A DNA stretch of 5,477 bases, taken from contig JAITES010000105.1 of the NCBI GenBank assembly GCA_031281925.1, forward strand, positions 1-5,477, read 5' to 3'. Position 1 is the stretch's first letter. Every line of letters begins with the position of its first letter. The stretch comes from Treponema sp. (GTDB taxonomy: Bacteria; Spirochaetota; Spirochaetia; Treponematales; Breznakiellaceae). A model generated the notes under the pieces. The model was not told the origin of the DNA. It made no database searches and worked only from the letters and a program-made list of their open reading frames with translations. The position numbers and the translations under genes were made by a program. Below, piece after piece: positions 1 through 5,331 of this stretch.

Positions 1-11
1 GGAATTTTTCA

Positions 12-40
12 TTGACAATTATTGAAAGCCGTTTCATAAT
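12..40 (+). promoter_or_regulatory. sigma70-type promoter of the sugar importer operon
   Basis: A perfect -35 box TTGACA (12-17) is followed after exactly 17 bp by CATAAT (35-40), one base from the TATAAT consensus. The predicted transcription start is near A47, giving a leader of about 50 bases before the ATG at 98. The position directly upstream of the binding-protein gene and the ideal spacing make this a convincing housekeeping promoter. The start site itself is inferred. Confidence 0.8.
23..36. promoter_or_regulatory. LacI-family-like operator inside the promoter
   Basis: TGAAAGCCGTTTCA is an inverted repeat with perfect 5-bp arms (TGAAA / TTTCA) around a 4-bp centre. It differs at one position from the cre consensus TGWAANCGNTNWCA, which LacI/CcpA-type repressors recognise. 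It lies between the -35 and -10 boxes and overlaps the first two bases of the -10 box, so a bound protein would block RNA polymerase. Sugar importers of this type are often controlled by local LacI-family regulators. No regulator gene is in the window, so its identity is inferred. Confidence 0.5.
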
Positions 41-49
41 ATTCTCACG

Positions 50-72
50 GCGAAAAGACAGTAAAATTTCGC
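50..72 (+). other. small inverted repeat in the 5' leader
   Basis: GCGAAA (50-55) and TTTCGC (67-72) are perfect complements separated by 11 bases, with one possible extra G-U pair outside. In the leader RNA this could form a weak hairpin just upstream of the ribosome binding site at 86-93. The stem is short and AT-rich, so it may be chance. It resembles no riboswitch I recognise. Confidence 0.2.
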
Positions 73-85
73 TTATCATAATTTC

Positions 86-93
86 AGGAGGAG
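86..93 (+). promoter_or_regulatory. strong ribosome binding site of the binding-protein gene
   Basis: AGGAGGAG lies four bases before the ATG at 98 and fixes that start. It is the strongest Shine-Dalgarno sequence in the window, which fits the high expression normally needed for a binding protein. Confidence 0.85.
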
Positions 94-97
94 ATTA

Positions 98-1432
98 ATG
101 AAGAAGATAGCGTTTATCGCCCTGGTTCTGCTGCTCTGTTTTGCTTTTACTTCGTGCAGCGGCAAGAAAGAGGCGGCAAGTTCCGCTCCGGTCAGCTCTG
201 CGGATCTGGAAAATACTACGGAGTCCGGCACACTCTACTACTGGTCCTGCTTTACCGGGGATTCCAAGACCTGGGATGAATGGCGGGTTGGCGAATTTGC
301 CAAACTGTACCCCAACATCAAGGTAGACATGCAGTCCGTGCCGGAAAGCGCCGGTATCAACAACGGCAAGCTGCTCTCCGCCATTGCCGCGGGTACAGCT
401 CCCGACCTTATTGTTGCGGATGACTATATTTCCGCCTTCGGCTTCGCTGGGCAGAGCGCCTTTGAAGCCTGGGATCCCTACCTTGAAGCCATCGATCTTT
501 CGCTCGACAGCTTCATGCCCGGTTTCAAGAATCTCATGGTTTACAATGGCAAGACCTATCTTCTGCCCCAGGATTCCAACGTGATCATGCTCTACATCAA
601 CACCGACATGGTGACGGAAGCGGGTCTGGATATCAACAACTATCCCAAGACCATAGATGAACTCAATGACTGGACGGCAAAGCTCACCACTACCACTTCT
701 TCGGGCGAAGTTGAGCGTTACGGCTATATCCCCTGGTTGGATTCTACCGATAACCCCACCTTCTGGCCTTTCTGGTTCGGCGCCGAGATGTACTATCCTG
801 ATACCAATAAACTCGATCTGGTTGATCAGAAAGTGGTGGATGCCCTTAACTGGCAGCGGGAATATGCCCGCCAGTACGATCCTGCCAAGGTAAGAAGCTT
901 TACCCAGGCCGCGGGCGGCCTCTTCTCCCCGGATCACCCCTTCTTTGTAAAGAAGGTGGCCATGACCGTAATCGGCAACTGGGCCACCAATGCACTGAAG
1001 ATCTACGCGCCTACAGTGAATTATACCTGTGTGCCTGTACCGGTTCCTCCCGGCGGCCGGGTCGAATCCACCCCCCTGGGCTCCAACGTGTTTGCCATGC
1101 CCCGCGGTGTAAAGAGCCCCAAACTGGCGGCGATTTTCTTTAAATTCACCCAGAGGGCCGAGATCAACGGCGACAACTTCGACGTGTGGCGTTCCATCCC
1201 CTGCGTGGATGCGGTGTTTGACGATGTGTCCTGGACAAAGAAAGGCGATCCCATCTATCTGATGGAACGGAAGATCGCCAATTCCCCCTATTCCAGCCAT
1301 CCCGCCCTCTCTTCGGTTTCCGCGCAGCTGGTAACCGAAATGACCGCGCTCCGGGACGATGTTATTTACAACAACCGGGATCCCAAGCCCCTGCTCCAGG
1401 CCCTGCAGGATAAGTTGCAGCCTGAGCTGTAG
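98..1432 (+). CDS. sugar ABC transporter solute-binding lipoprotein (CUT1, SBP_bac_1 type)
   Basis: Extracytoplasmic lipoprotein of 444 residues that should capture a carbohydrate and deliver it to the permease pair encoded downstream. The N-terminus has KK at residues 2-3, a hydrophobic core at about 4-17 and a relaxed lipobox F-T-S-C. Cys20 is the likely lipid-anchored residue, followed by a Ser/Ala/Lys-rich linker to about residue 43. The mature part has typical family-1 binding-protein traits: LYYWSCF near 46-52, FAKLYPNIKV near 67-76, AAGTAPDLIV near 97-106, and GKTYLLPQDSNVIMLYINTDM near 151-171. Later come a stretch rich in Trp, Phe and Tyr (about 213-233) suited to stacking on sugar rings, and MTVIGNWA near 289-296. 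Length is normal for the family. The promoter at 12-40 and AGGAGGAG at 86-93 support this start. The substrate cannot be read from sequence; disaccharides, oligosaccharides, polyols or glycerol-3-phosphate are all handled by relatives. Confidence 0.92.
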   Translation: MKKIAFIALVLLLCFAFTSCSGKKEAASSAPVSSADLENTTESGTLYYWSCFTGDSKTWDEWRVGEFAKLYPNIKVDMQSVPESAGINNGKLLSAIAAGTAPDLIVADDYISAFGFAGQSAFEAWDPYLEAIDLSLDSFMPGFKNLMVYNGKTYLLPQDSNVIMLYINTDMVTEAGLDINNYPKTIDELNDWTAKLTTTTSSGEVERYGYIPWLDSTDNPTFWPFWFGAEMYYPDTNKLDLVDQKVVDALNWQREYARQYDPAKVRSFTQAAGGLFSPDHPFFVKKVAMTVIGNWATNALKIYAPTVNYTCVPVPVPPGGRVESTPLGSNVFAMPRGVKSPKLAAIFFKFTQRAEINGDNFDVWRSIPCVDAVFDDVSWTKKGDPIYLMERKIANSPYSSHPALSSVSAQLVTEMTALRDDVIYNNRDPKPLLQALQDKLQPEL

Positions 1433-1455
1433 TTTTGTTTCTGTAGTGTTTATAT

Positions 1456-1506
1456 AAATGGCATTGGAGGCGAGCGTTTTTTTGGCCCTTCAATGCCGTT
1501 TCTTTT
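1456..1506 (+). terminator. terminator-like hairpin after the binding-protein gene
   Basis: GGCATTGGAGG (1460-1470) pairs with CCTTCAATGCC (1487-1497) over 11 bp with one G-U wobble. AAAT/GTTT on the outside could extend the stem to 15 bp. The loop is 16 bases (1471-1486), and GTTTCTTTT (1498-1506) follows. This is the layout of a rho-independent terminator. As the permease genes follow on the same strand, it probably acts as a partial terminator or as a 3' stabiliser of the binding-protein mRNA, making binding protein exceed permease. Read-through is inferred, because no clear second promoter was found in the spacer. Confidence 0.65.
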
Positions 1507-1513
1507 AAGGAGA
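1507..1513 (+). other. orphan Shine-Dalgarno-like sequence
   Basis: AAGGAGA is a good ribosome binding sequence, but no ATG, GTG or TTG follows at proper distance. The nearest possible initiator is a rare ATT at 1517, which would open a five-codon reading frame ending with TAA at 1532-1534. The real permease start is 70 bases further on with its own site. It may be a relic, a ribosome standby site, or chance. Confidence 0.25.
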
Positions 1514-1516
1514 TAT

Positions 1517-1535
1517 ATTAACACTTCGTGTTAAT
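1517..1535. promoter_or_regulatory. perfect 8-bp inverted repeat in the spacer
   Basis: ATTAACAC (1517-1524) and GTGTTAAT (1528-1535) are exact complements around the 3-base centre TTC. In RNA this makes a compact hairpin; in DNA it could be a regulator-binding site. It lies between the terminator-like hairpin and the first permease gene, so it could affect permease expression. The dyad is plain in the sequence, but its function is unknown. Confidence 0.4.
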
Positions 1536-1547
1536 TTCGATTTACAT

Positions 1548-1567
1548 AAGCGGCGAGACGTCCGCTT
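1548..1567 (+). other. short hairpin upstream of the first permease start
   Basis: AAGCGG (1548-1553) pairs with CCGCTT (1562-1567) around an 8-base loop. It sits just 5' of the ribosome binding site AGGGG (1573-1577). It is a weak stem that could modulate translation of the permease, or may be chance. Confidence 0.25.
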
Positions 1568-1582
1568 TTATCAGGGGATTAT

Positions 1583-2449
1583 ATGGAACATGCAGTCTCT
1601 TCCCGCGACAATCTGACGAGCCGGGTATTCGTCTATGTTGAACAAGCCGTACTCTATGTACTTTTGATTATTATATCGGCCTGTTTTGTCGTTCCTTTCT
1701 TCTGGCTGCTTTCCTGCTCCTTCAAGCAGCCCTCGGAGCTTTTCGAGGTTCCCATCCGCTGGATGCCGAGGACAATACAGTTTGAAAATTATATCAGGAT
1801 GTTTACCTACTTCCCCTTCCTCCGTTACCTCAAGAATACCCTTATCATTGTGTTTTGTAATATAGTAGGTTCCATTTTATCGGGCAGTGTTATTGCGTAT
1901 GGTTTTGCCTGTCTCAACTGGAAAGGCAGGGACAAGGTATTTGTTATCGTCCTTATCACCATGATTCTGCCTTTCCAGGTGGTGATGGTTCCCCTCTTTA
2001 TTCTCTTCCAGAAAATCGGCTGGATCGGCACCTTCCTTCCCCTTACGGTAACCTGCTTTTTCGGCAATCCCTTCTATATTTTCCTGATGCGGCAGTTTTT
2101 CCTGAGCCTTCCCAAAGAACTGAATCAGGCGGCCCGGATAGACGGCGCCAGCGAATTCCGAATCTTTGCCCAGATAGCAATACCTCTGTCTCAGCCTGTA
2201 CTTGCCACGGTGGCGATCTTCGCCTTTCTCCGTAGCTGGAACGACTTTATCGGCCCCCTGATTTTCCTGGCAAGCGACAGACTTTATACCCTGTCCATAG
2301 GCGCCCAGATGATCCGTTCCAATTTGCAACCCAACTGGGAACTCCTGATGCCCCTGGGAGTGGTGATGGTGCTTCCCGTGTTGATCATATTCTTCCTCAT
2401 GCAGAAGTACTTTATTCAGGGCATCGCCATGTCGGGAATCAAGGGTTAA
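1583..2449 (+). CDS. sugar ABC transporter permease, MalG/AraQ type
   Basis: Inner-membrane permease of 288 residues, one half of the channel of a CUT1 carbohydrate importer. Six hydrophobic segments are visible, at about residues 22-44, 85-107, 118-139, 150-171, 203-228 and 253-275. The cytoplasmic EAA loop that docks on the ATPase runs from about 177 to 205. It reads PKELNQAARIDGA with the conserved Asp187-Gly188, then the I-x-x-P-L-x-x-P part at about 198-205; the first EAA residue is Gln rather than Glu. The C-terminus QKYFIQGIAMSGIKG is the signature of the MalG/LacG/AraQ branch. AGGGG (1573-1577) precedes the ATG at 1583 by five bases, and in-frame stops upstream (TAA at 1532 and 1547) exclude a much longer product. 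It lies 150 bp after the binding-protein gene and 10 bp before the partner permease. It precedes the MalF-type gene, opposite to the common order. Confidence 0.93.
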   Translation: MEHAVSSRDNLTSRVFVYVEQAVLYVLLIIISACFVVPFFWLLSCSFKQPSELFEVPIRWMPRTIQFENYIRMFTYFPFLRYLKNTLIIVFCNIVGSILSGSVIAYGFACLNWKGRDKVFVIVLITMILPFQVVMVPLFILFQKIGWIGTFLPLTVTCFFGNPFYIFLMRQFFLSLPKELNQAARIDGASEFRIFAQIAIPLSQPVLATVAIFAFLRSWNDFIGPLIFLASDRLYTLSIGAQMIRSNLQPNWELLMPLGVVMVLPVLIIFFLMQKYFIQGIAMSGIKG

Positions 2450-2454
2450 GGAGG
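2448..2454 (+). promoter_or_regulatory. ribosome binding site overlapping the upstream stop codon
   Basis: AAGGAGG shares its first two bases with the TAA stop (2447-2449) of the first permease gene and lies five bases before the ATG at 2460. It fixes that start over the later in-frame Met10, and suggests translational coupling that keeps the two permeases at equal levels. Confidence 0.8.
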
Positions 2455-2459
2455 CGGCA

Positions 2460-3350
2460 ATGAAATCAGCTCAAGTTACAGACAGGATGCAGAGGCGGGA
2501 ATTTATAACCGCCATGATCTTTATTTCCCCCTGGATTCTGGGACTCCTGGCCTTTACACTCTATCCAATCTGCCTTTCGGCCTGGTATTCCCTGACGGAG
2601 TACAAAGTTCTTTCCGCTCCCAGGTTTACAGGATTCAAGAACTATGTTGACCTTTTCAAGGACAATATATTCCGTACTTCCCTGTATAACACCGGTTATA
2701 TCGTTCTTGTCGGGGTACCGCTTACCCTGATCTCCGCCCTGGTGGTAGCGATACTGCTCAACTTCAAAAAGTTAAAGGGACTTTCATTCTTCCGGGTGGT
2801 GTTTTTTATTCCTACCCTTGTACCCCTCATAATCAACTGTCTGCTCTGGCTCTGGCTTCTGCAGGATAACGGGCTTATCAACGCGATACTCCGGATCTTT
2901 GGCATCCGGGGCCCTCTCTGGCTGGGATCTCCTGAGTGGAGCAAGCCCGCGCTTATCCTTATGATGATCTGGGGCTGCGGCGGTTCAATCATCATCTTCC
3001 TGGCCGGTTTGCAGGATATTCCCGATACTCTCTATGAGTCCGCTTCCCTTGACGGGGCAAACTTCGCGCAGCAAACCTGGCATATCACCATTCCCATGCT
3101 GGCGCCGGTAATACTGTTCAATGCGGTAACCCTGGTGATTGCCGCCTTCCAGTGGTTTGCCGAGCCCTTTGTCATGACCCTGGGCGGGCCCAACAACAGC
3201 ACGATGTTCTATTCGCTGTACCTCTACAACAATGCCTTCCGCTTCTTCAAGATGGGTTATGCTTCGGCAATGGCATGGATACTGCTTATGATTGCCCTGG
3301 CGATCATCTTCCTGCTTTTCCGGGGGCTGCGCCGCTTCTCGATTGACTGA
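2460..3350 (+). CDS. sugar ABC transporter permease, MalF/UgpA type
   Basis: Inner-membrane permease of 296 residues, the partner of the MalG-type protein just upstream. The N-terminus has the branch-typical ISPWILGLLAFTLYPICLSAWYS-like segment (about 22-44), followed by FTGFKNYVDLFKD (56-68). Six membrane segments are visible at about 17-39, 77-100, 109-135, 162-184, 215-238 and 268-289. The EAA loop lies at about 186-216: ESASLDGANF with Asp198-Gly199, then the I-T-I-P-x-L-x-P part. The motif TLGGPNNST (240-248) is a hallmark of MalF/UgpA-type subunits. Length is normal for forms without the large periplasmic insert of E. coli MalF. It closes the operon; no ATPase gene follows before the convergent ligase gene. 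The complex probably uses a shared MsmX/UgpC-type ATPase encoded elsewhere, as is common for CUT1 importers. Confidence 0.93.
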   Translation: MKSAQVTDRMQRREFITAMIFISPWILGLLAFTLYPICLSAWYSLTEYKVLSAPRFTGFKNYVDLFKDNIFRTSLYNTGYIVLVGVPLTLISALVVAILLNFKKLKGLSFFRVVFFIPTLVPLIINCLLWLWLLQDNGLINAILRIFGIRGPLWLGSPEWSKPALILMMIWGCGGSIIIFLAGLQDIPDTLYESASLDGANFAQQTWHITIPMLAPVILFNAVTLVIAAFQWFAEPFVMTLGGPNNSTMFYSLYLYNNAFRFFKMGYASAMAWILLMIALAIIFLLFRGLRRFSID

Positions 3351-3393
3351 TCCTGGAACGGCCGGTTTTCACCTTAACGGACGATGAAGCTTC

Positions 3394-4737
3394 CTACACA
3401 TCCCTGGGCCGTTTGTCCTCGACCCTTACGGCCTTTCCTTCGCTTACCGGAAGGGCGCCTTTTTCGTGGAGTTCTACACGGGGGTTGATGGTAATGGAGG
3501 CCTGCAGTGTCTTTGCAATCTTGTTCTTTAGCGCGTTGAGGGGCCTTGAATCGTCCATGAAGATGTCCTGCCCCACTTCCACTTTGACAGTAAGCCTGTC
3601 AAGGGAGCCTTCTTTTTCCACAATGATCAGGTAGTTGTTCCCCACCTCGTGCATGGCCATGACCACTTCCTCTATCTGGCTGGGGAAGACGTTTACCCCG
3701 TTGATGATCAGCATGTCGTCACTGCGGCCGGTGATTCTCCGCAGGCGTCTGTGGGTTCTGCCGCAGGCGCAGGGGCCGGGGATGAAGCCTGTGAGATCCC
3801 GTGTACGGTAGCGCAGTATCGGTGTGGCTTCCCGGCAGAGGATCGTCAGTACCAGTTCTCCGGTTTCCCCTTCCTGTACCGGTTCCAGGGTTTCGGGGTT
3901 GATTATCTCCGCTATGTATCCGTCTTCCCAGACGTGGAGTCCGTTTTTGCACTGGCACTCAAAGGCCACGCCGGGGCCGTTCATTTCCGAAAGACCGTAG
4001 GAATTGTACACATCAATGTTCAGGAGTTTTTCTATGCGGAGGCGGGTGTCCTCGCTGTAGGGCTCCGCGCCGGCAAAGGCCTTGCGGAGGCGGAGACTTT
4101 CCCGTGCTATTCCCTCTTCCCGCATTTTGCTTTCCACATGGAGGAGGAAGCTGGGAGTTGCGTGAAGCACCGTGGTGCCAAAGTCCTGCATAAGGCGGAA
4201 CTGCCGTGTGGTGTTTCCCGGCCCCGACGGGATGACGAGCATGCCCACTTCTTCACCGCCCAAATGGAAGCCCAGACCTCCCGTAAAGAGGCCGTAGGTG
4301 ATCATGTTCTGGAACACATCGGTTTTGTTGCAGCCTGTGGCGAAAATGGAACGGGCGACAAAACCTGTCCAGCGTTTTATGTCTTCCGCGCTGAAGTAGA
4401 TCGTAGTGGGAGTACCGGTGGTGCCGCTTGAAGCATGGAGACGTACCACGTCTTCCAGGGGAATGGAAAGGAAACCATAGGGAAAACCGTCCCGCAGATC
4501 ATGCTTGGTGGTAAAGGGGATTTTTTTAAGATCATCAAGACTGCGGATATCATTGCCGCTTTTGATCCCTGTCCCGGAAAGCCGTTTTTTATAGAAGGTG
4601 GTACGGAGGCTGTAGTCCAGTGTCTTTTGAAGCCGGCTTAACTGCCATGCTTCCAGTTCCGCACGGTTCATGGTTTCCGTCGCGCGGTTCCAGTATTGAA
4701 ATGAAGGAGGTTTGAGTGAAGAAGACGTGTCCGGCAT
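3394..4737 (-). CDS. paaK: phenylacetate-CoA ligase (AMP-forming), PaaK family
   Basis: Cytoplasmic adenylate-forming enzyme of 447 residues, near the usual 430-450. It activates an aryl acid such as phenylacetate with ATP and CoA, giving aryl-acetyl-CoA, AMP and pyrophosphate. Visible motifs, in order: the family start YWNRA (15-19); phosphate-binding loop SSGTTGTPT (103-111); FAGAEP (221-226); NSYGLSEM (245-252); TGELV (292-296); YRTRD (310-314); hinge ITGRSDDM (335-342); GVNVFPSQIEE (347-357). The C-terminal catalytic segment is LPVSEGKAVRV, with Lys435; the family usually has Arg where Val431 stands. Cysteine pairs CQC (261-263) and CAC (323-325) may form a structural metal site. AAAGGA at 4744-4749 precedes the start and overlaps the iorB stop. 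As last gene of an iorA-iorB-paaK operon, it probably feeds or drains the oxidoreductase. Exact aryl substrate (phenyl-, indolyl- or hydroxyphenylacetate) is inferred, not visible. Confidence 0.92.
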   Translation of the reverse strand: MPDTSSSLKPPSFQYWNRATETMNRAELEAWQLSRLQKTLDYSLRTTFYKKRLSGTGIKSGNDIRSLDDLKKIPFTTKHDLRDGFPYGFLSIPLEDVVRLHASSGTTGTPTTIYFSAEDIKRWTGFVARSIFATGCNKTDVFQNMITYGLFTGGLGFHLGGEEVGMLVIPSGPGNTTRQFRLMQDFGTTVLHATPSFLLHVESKMREEGIARESLRLRKAFAGAEPYSEDTRLRIEKLLNIDVYNSYGLSEMNGPGVAFECQCKNGLHVWEDGYIAEIINPETLEPVQEGETGELVLTILCREATPILRYRTRDLTGFIPGPCACGRTHRRLRRITGRSDDMLIINGVNVFPSQIEEVVMAMHEVGNNYLIIVEKEGSLDRLTVKVEVGQDIFMDDSRPLNALKNKIAKTLQASITINPRVELHEKGALPVSEGKAVRVEDKRPRDV

Positions 4738-4743
4738 AGATAT

Positions 4744-4749
4744 TCCTTT
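4744..4749 (-). promoter_or_regulatory. ribosome binding site of the ligase gene
   Basis: On the minus strand AAAGGA lies six bases before the ATG at 4737-4735. Its first base is the A of the iorB stop codon TGA (4751-4749). This overlap supports the chosen start and translational coupling within the operon. Confidence 0.65.
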
Positions 4750-5321
4750 CAGTTGTTTTGGGCCCTGCCCAGGCGGAAGGCTTTTATGTTTGCCTCCGCT
4801 ATCGCAGGATCTTTGGCGGCAAATTGGGCCGCAATGATATTCTCCAGTGTCTCCGCCTTGACCGGAAGGAAGGGCGATGAGGCTCCAACCATCACCATGT
4901 TCACCGCCCGGCTCAGGCCCGCCTCTTTTGCAAGCGCGAGGGCCTCCACGATACGCTGTACGGGAAGGGAAGCGATGGCGGTTTTAAGATCGTCAGGATC
5001 GGGATAGGCGGGAATATTGATAAAGGGTTCCGCCGCGGTGATGAGTGCTCCCTCCGGGGAGAGCCAGCCGACATAGCGGAGGCTTTCCAGCGGTTCCATG
5101 CTGATGATGAGATCCGCATTTCCCCGGGGAACAAGGTCGCCGGCGATGGGGCCGTCGCTGATGCGCAGGTGCGCAAGCACAGCTCCCCCCCGCTGGGCCA
5201 TGCCATGTACTTCGCTCTGCCTGACTCCAAGCCCTTCCGCTGCCGCCGCCTGGGCAATGATAGCGGCGATGGAGAGCACTCCCTGACCCCCCACGCCGGC
5301 CAATATACAATCACACTTCAT
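4749..5321 (-). CDS. iorB: indolepyruvate ferredoxin oxidoreductase beta subunit
   Basis: Cytoplasmic protein of 190 residues from the gamma-type family of 2-oxoacid:ferredoxin oxidoreductases. With IorA it catalyses the CoA-dependent, reversible oxidative decarboxylation of aryl-pyruvates (indolepyruvate, phenylpyruvate, hydroxyphenylpyruvate) to aryl-acetyl-CoA, CO2 and reduced ferredoxin. Diagnostic motifs are GVGGQGV at 9-15 near the N-terminus and SEVHGMAQRGG at 36-46. Later family-like segments include NADLIISMEPLESLRY (68-83) and NMVMVGA (141-147). Length matches the usual 180-200. GGAGA (5330-5326) precedes the ATG at 5321-5319. The gene lies 10 bases after iorA and 11 bases before paaK on the same strand. 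This three-gene set points to aryl-acid/aryl-pyruvate interconversion rather than pyruvate or branched-chain keto acid metabolism. Other gamma-family members share the first motif, but the context favours IorB. Confidence 0.9.
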   Translation of the reverse strand: MKCDCILAGVGGQGVLSIAAIIAQAAAAEGLGVRQSEVHGMAQRGGAVLAHLRISDGPIAGDLVPRGNADLIISMEPLESLRYVGWLSPEGALITAAEPFINIPAYPDPDDLKTAIASLPVQRIVEALALAKEAGLSRAVNMVMVGASSPFLPVKAETLENIIAAQFAAKDPAIAEANIKAFRLGRAQNN

Positions 5322-5325
5322 AAGA

Positions 5326-5330
5326 TCTCC
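5326..5330 (-). promoter_or_regulatory. ribosome binding site of iorB
   Basis: GGAGA on the minus strand lies four bases before the iorB ATG (5321-5319), within the 10-base gap after the iorA stop. It fixes the start of iorB and fits coupled translation. Confidence 0.65.
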
Positions 5331-5331
5331 G

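Noticed and set aside
95..1300. 401-codon open frame on the minus strand opposite the binding-protein gene
   Set aside because: It is a shadow created by codon bias in the real gene. It has no ribosome binding site and a low-complexity Gly/His/Ile-rich product, and it ends at the start of a gene with a clear promoter, signal peptide and family motifs.
1451..1458. TATATAAA as a -10 box for a second promoter before the permeases
   Set aside because: No acceptable -35 box lies 15-19 bp upstream, and the sequence falls next to the foot of the terminator-like stem.
1877..2329. 150-codon minus-strand frame opposite the MalG-type permease
   Set aside because: The plus-strand frame has six membrane segments and the EAA loop; the minus frame is a hydrophilic mirror image of that codon pattern.
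3357..3413. AACGGCC and GGCCGTT inverted repeat across the convergent junction
   Set aside because: The arms are only 7 bp with 43 bases between them and no U-tract follows; this is not enough for a terminator call.
3649..4431. 260-codon open frame on the plus strand opposite the ligase gene
   Set aside because: It lies wholly antisense to a gene with complete PaaK motifs. Its product resembles no known family and no plausible ribosome binding site precedes it.
4913..5314. Overlapping 133- and 105-codon frames on the same strand as iorB
   Set aside because: They are alternate frames inside iorB with Arg/Ser/Pro-rich products and no domain; the iorB frame carries the diagnostic GVGGQG and SEVHGMAQRGG motifs.
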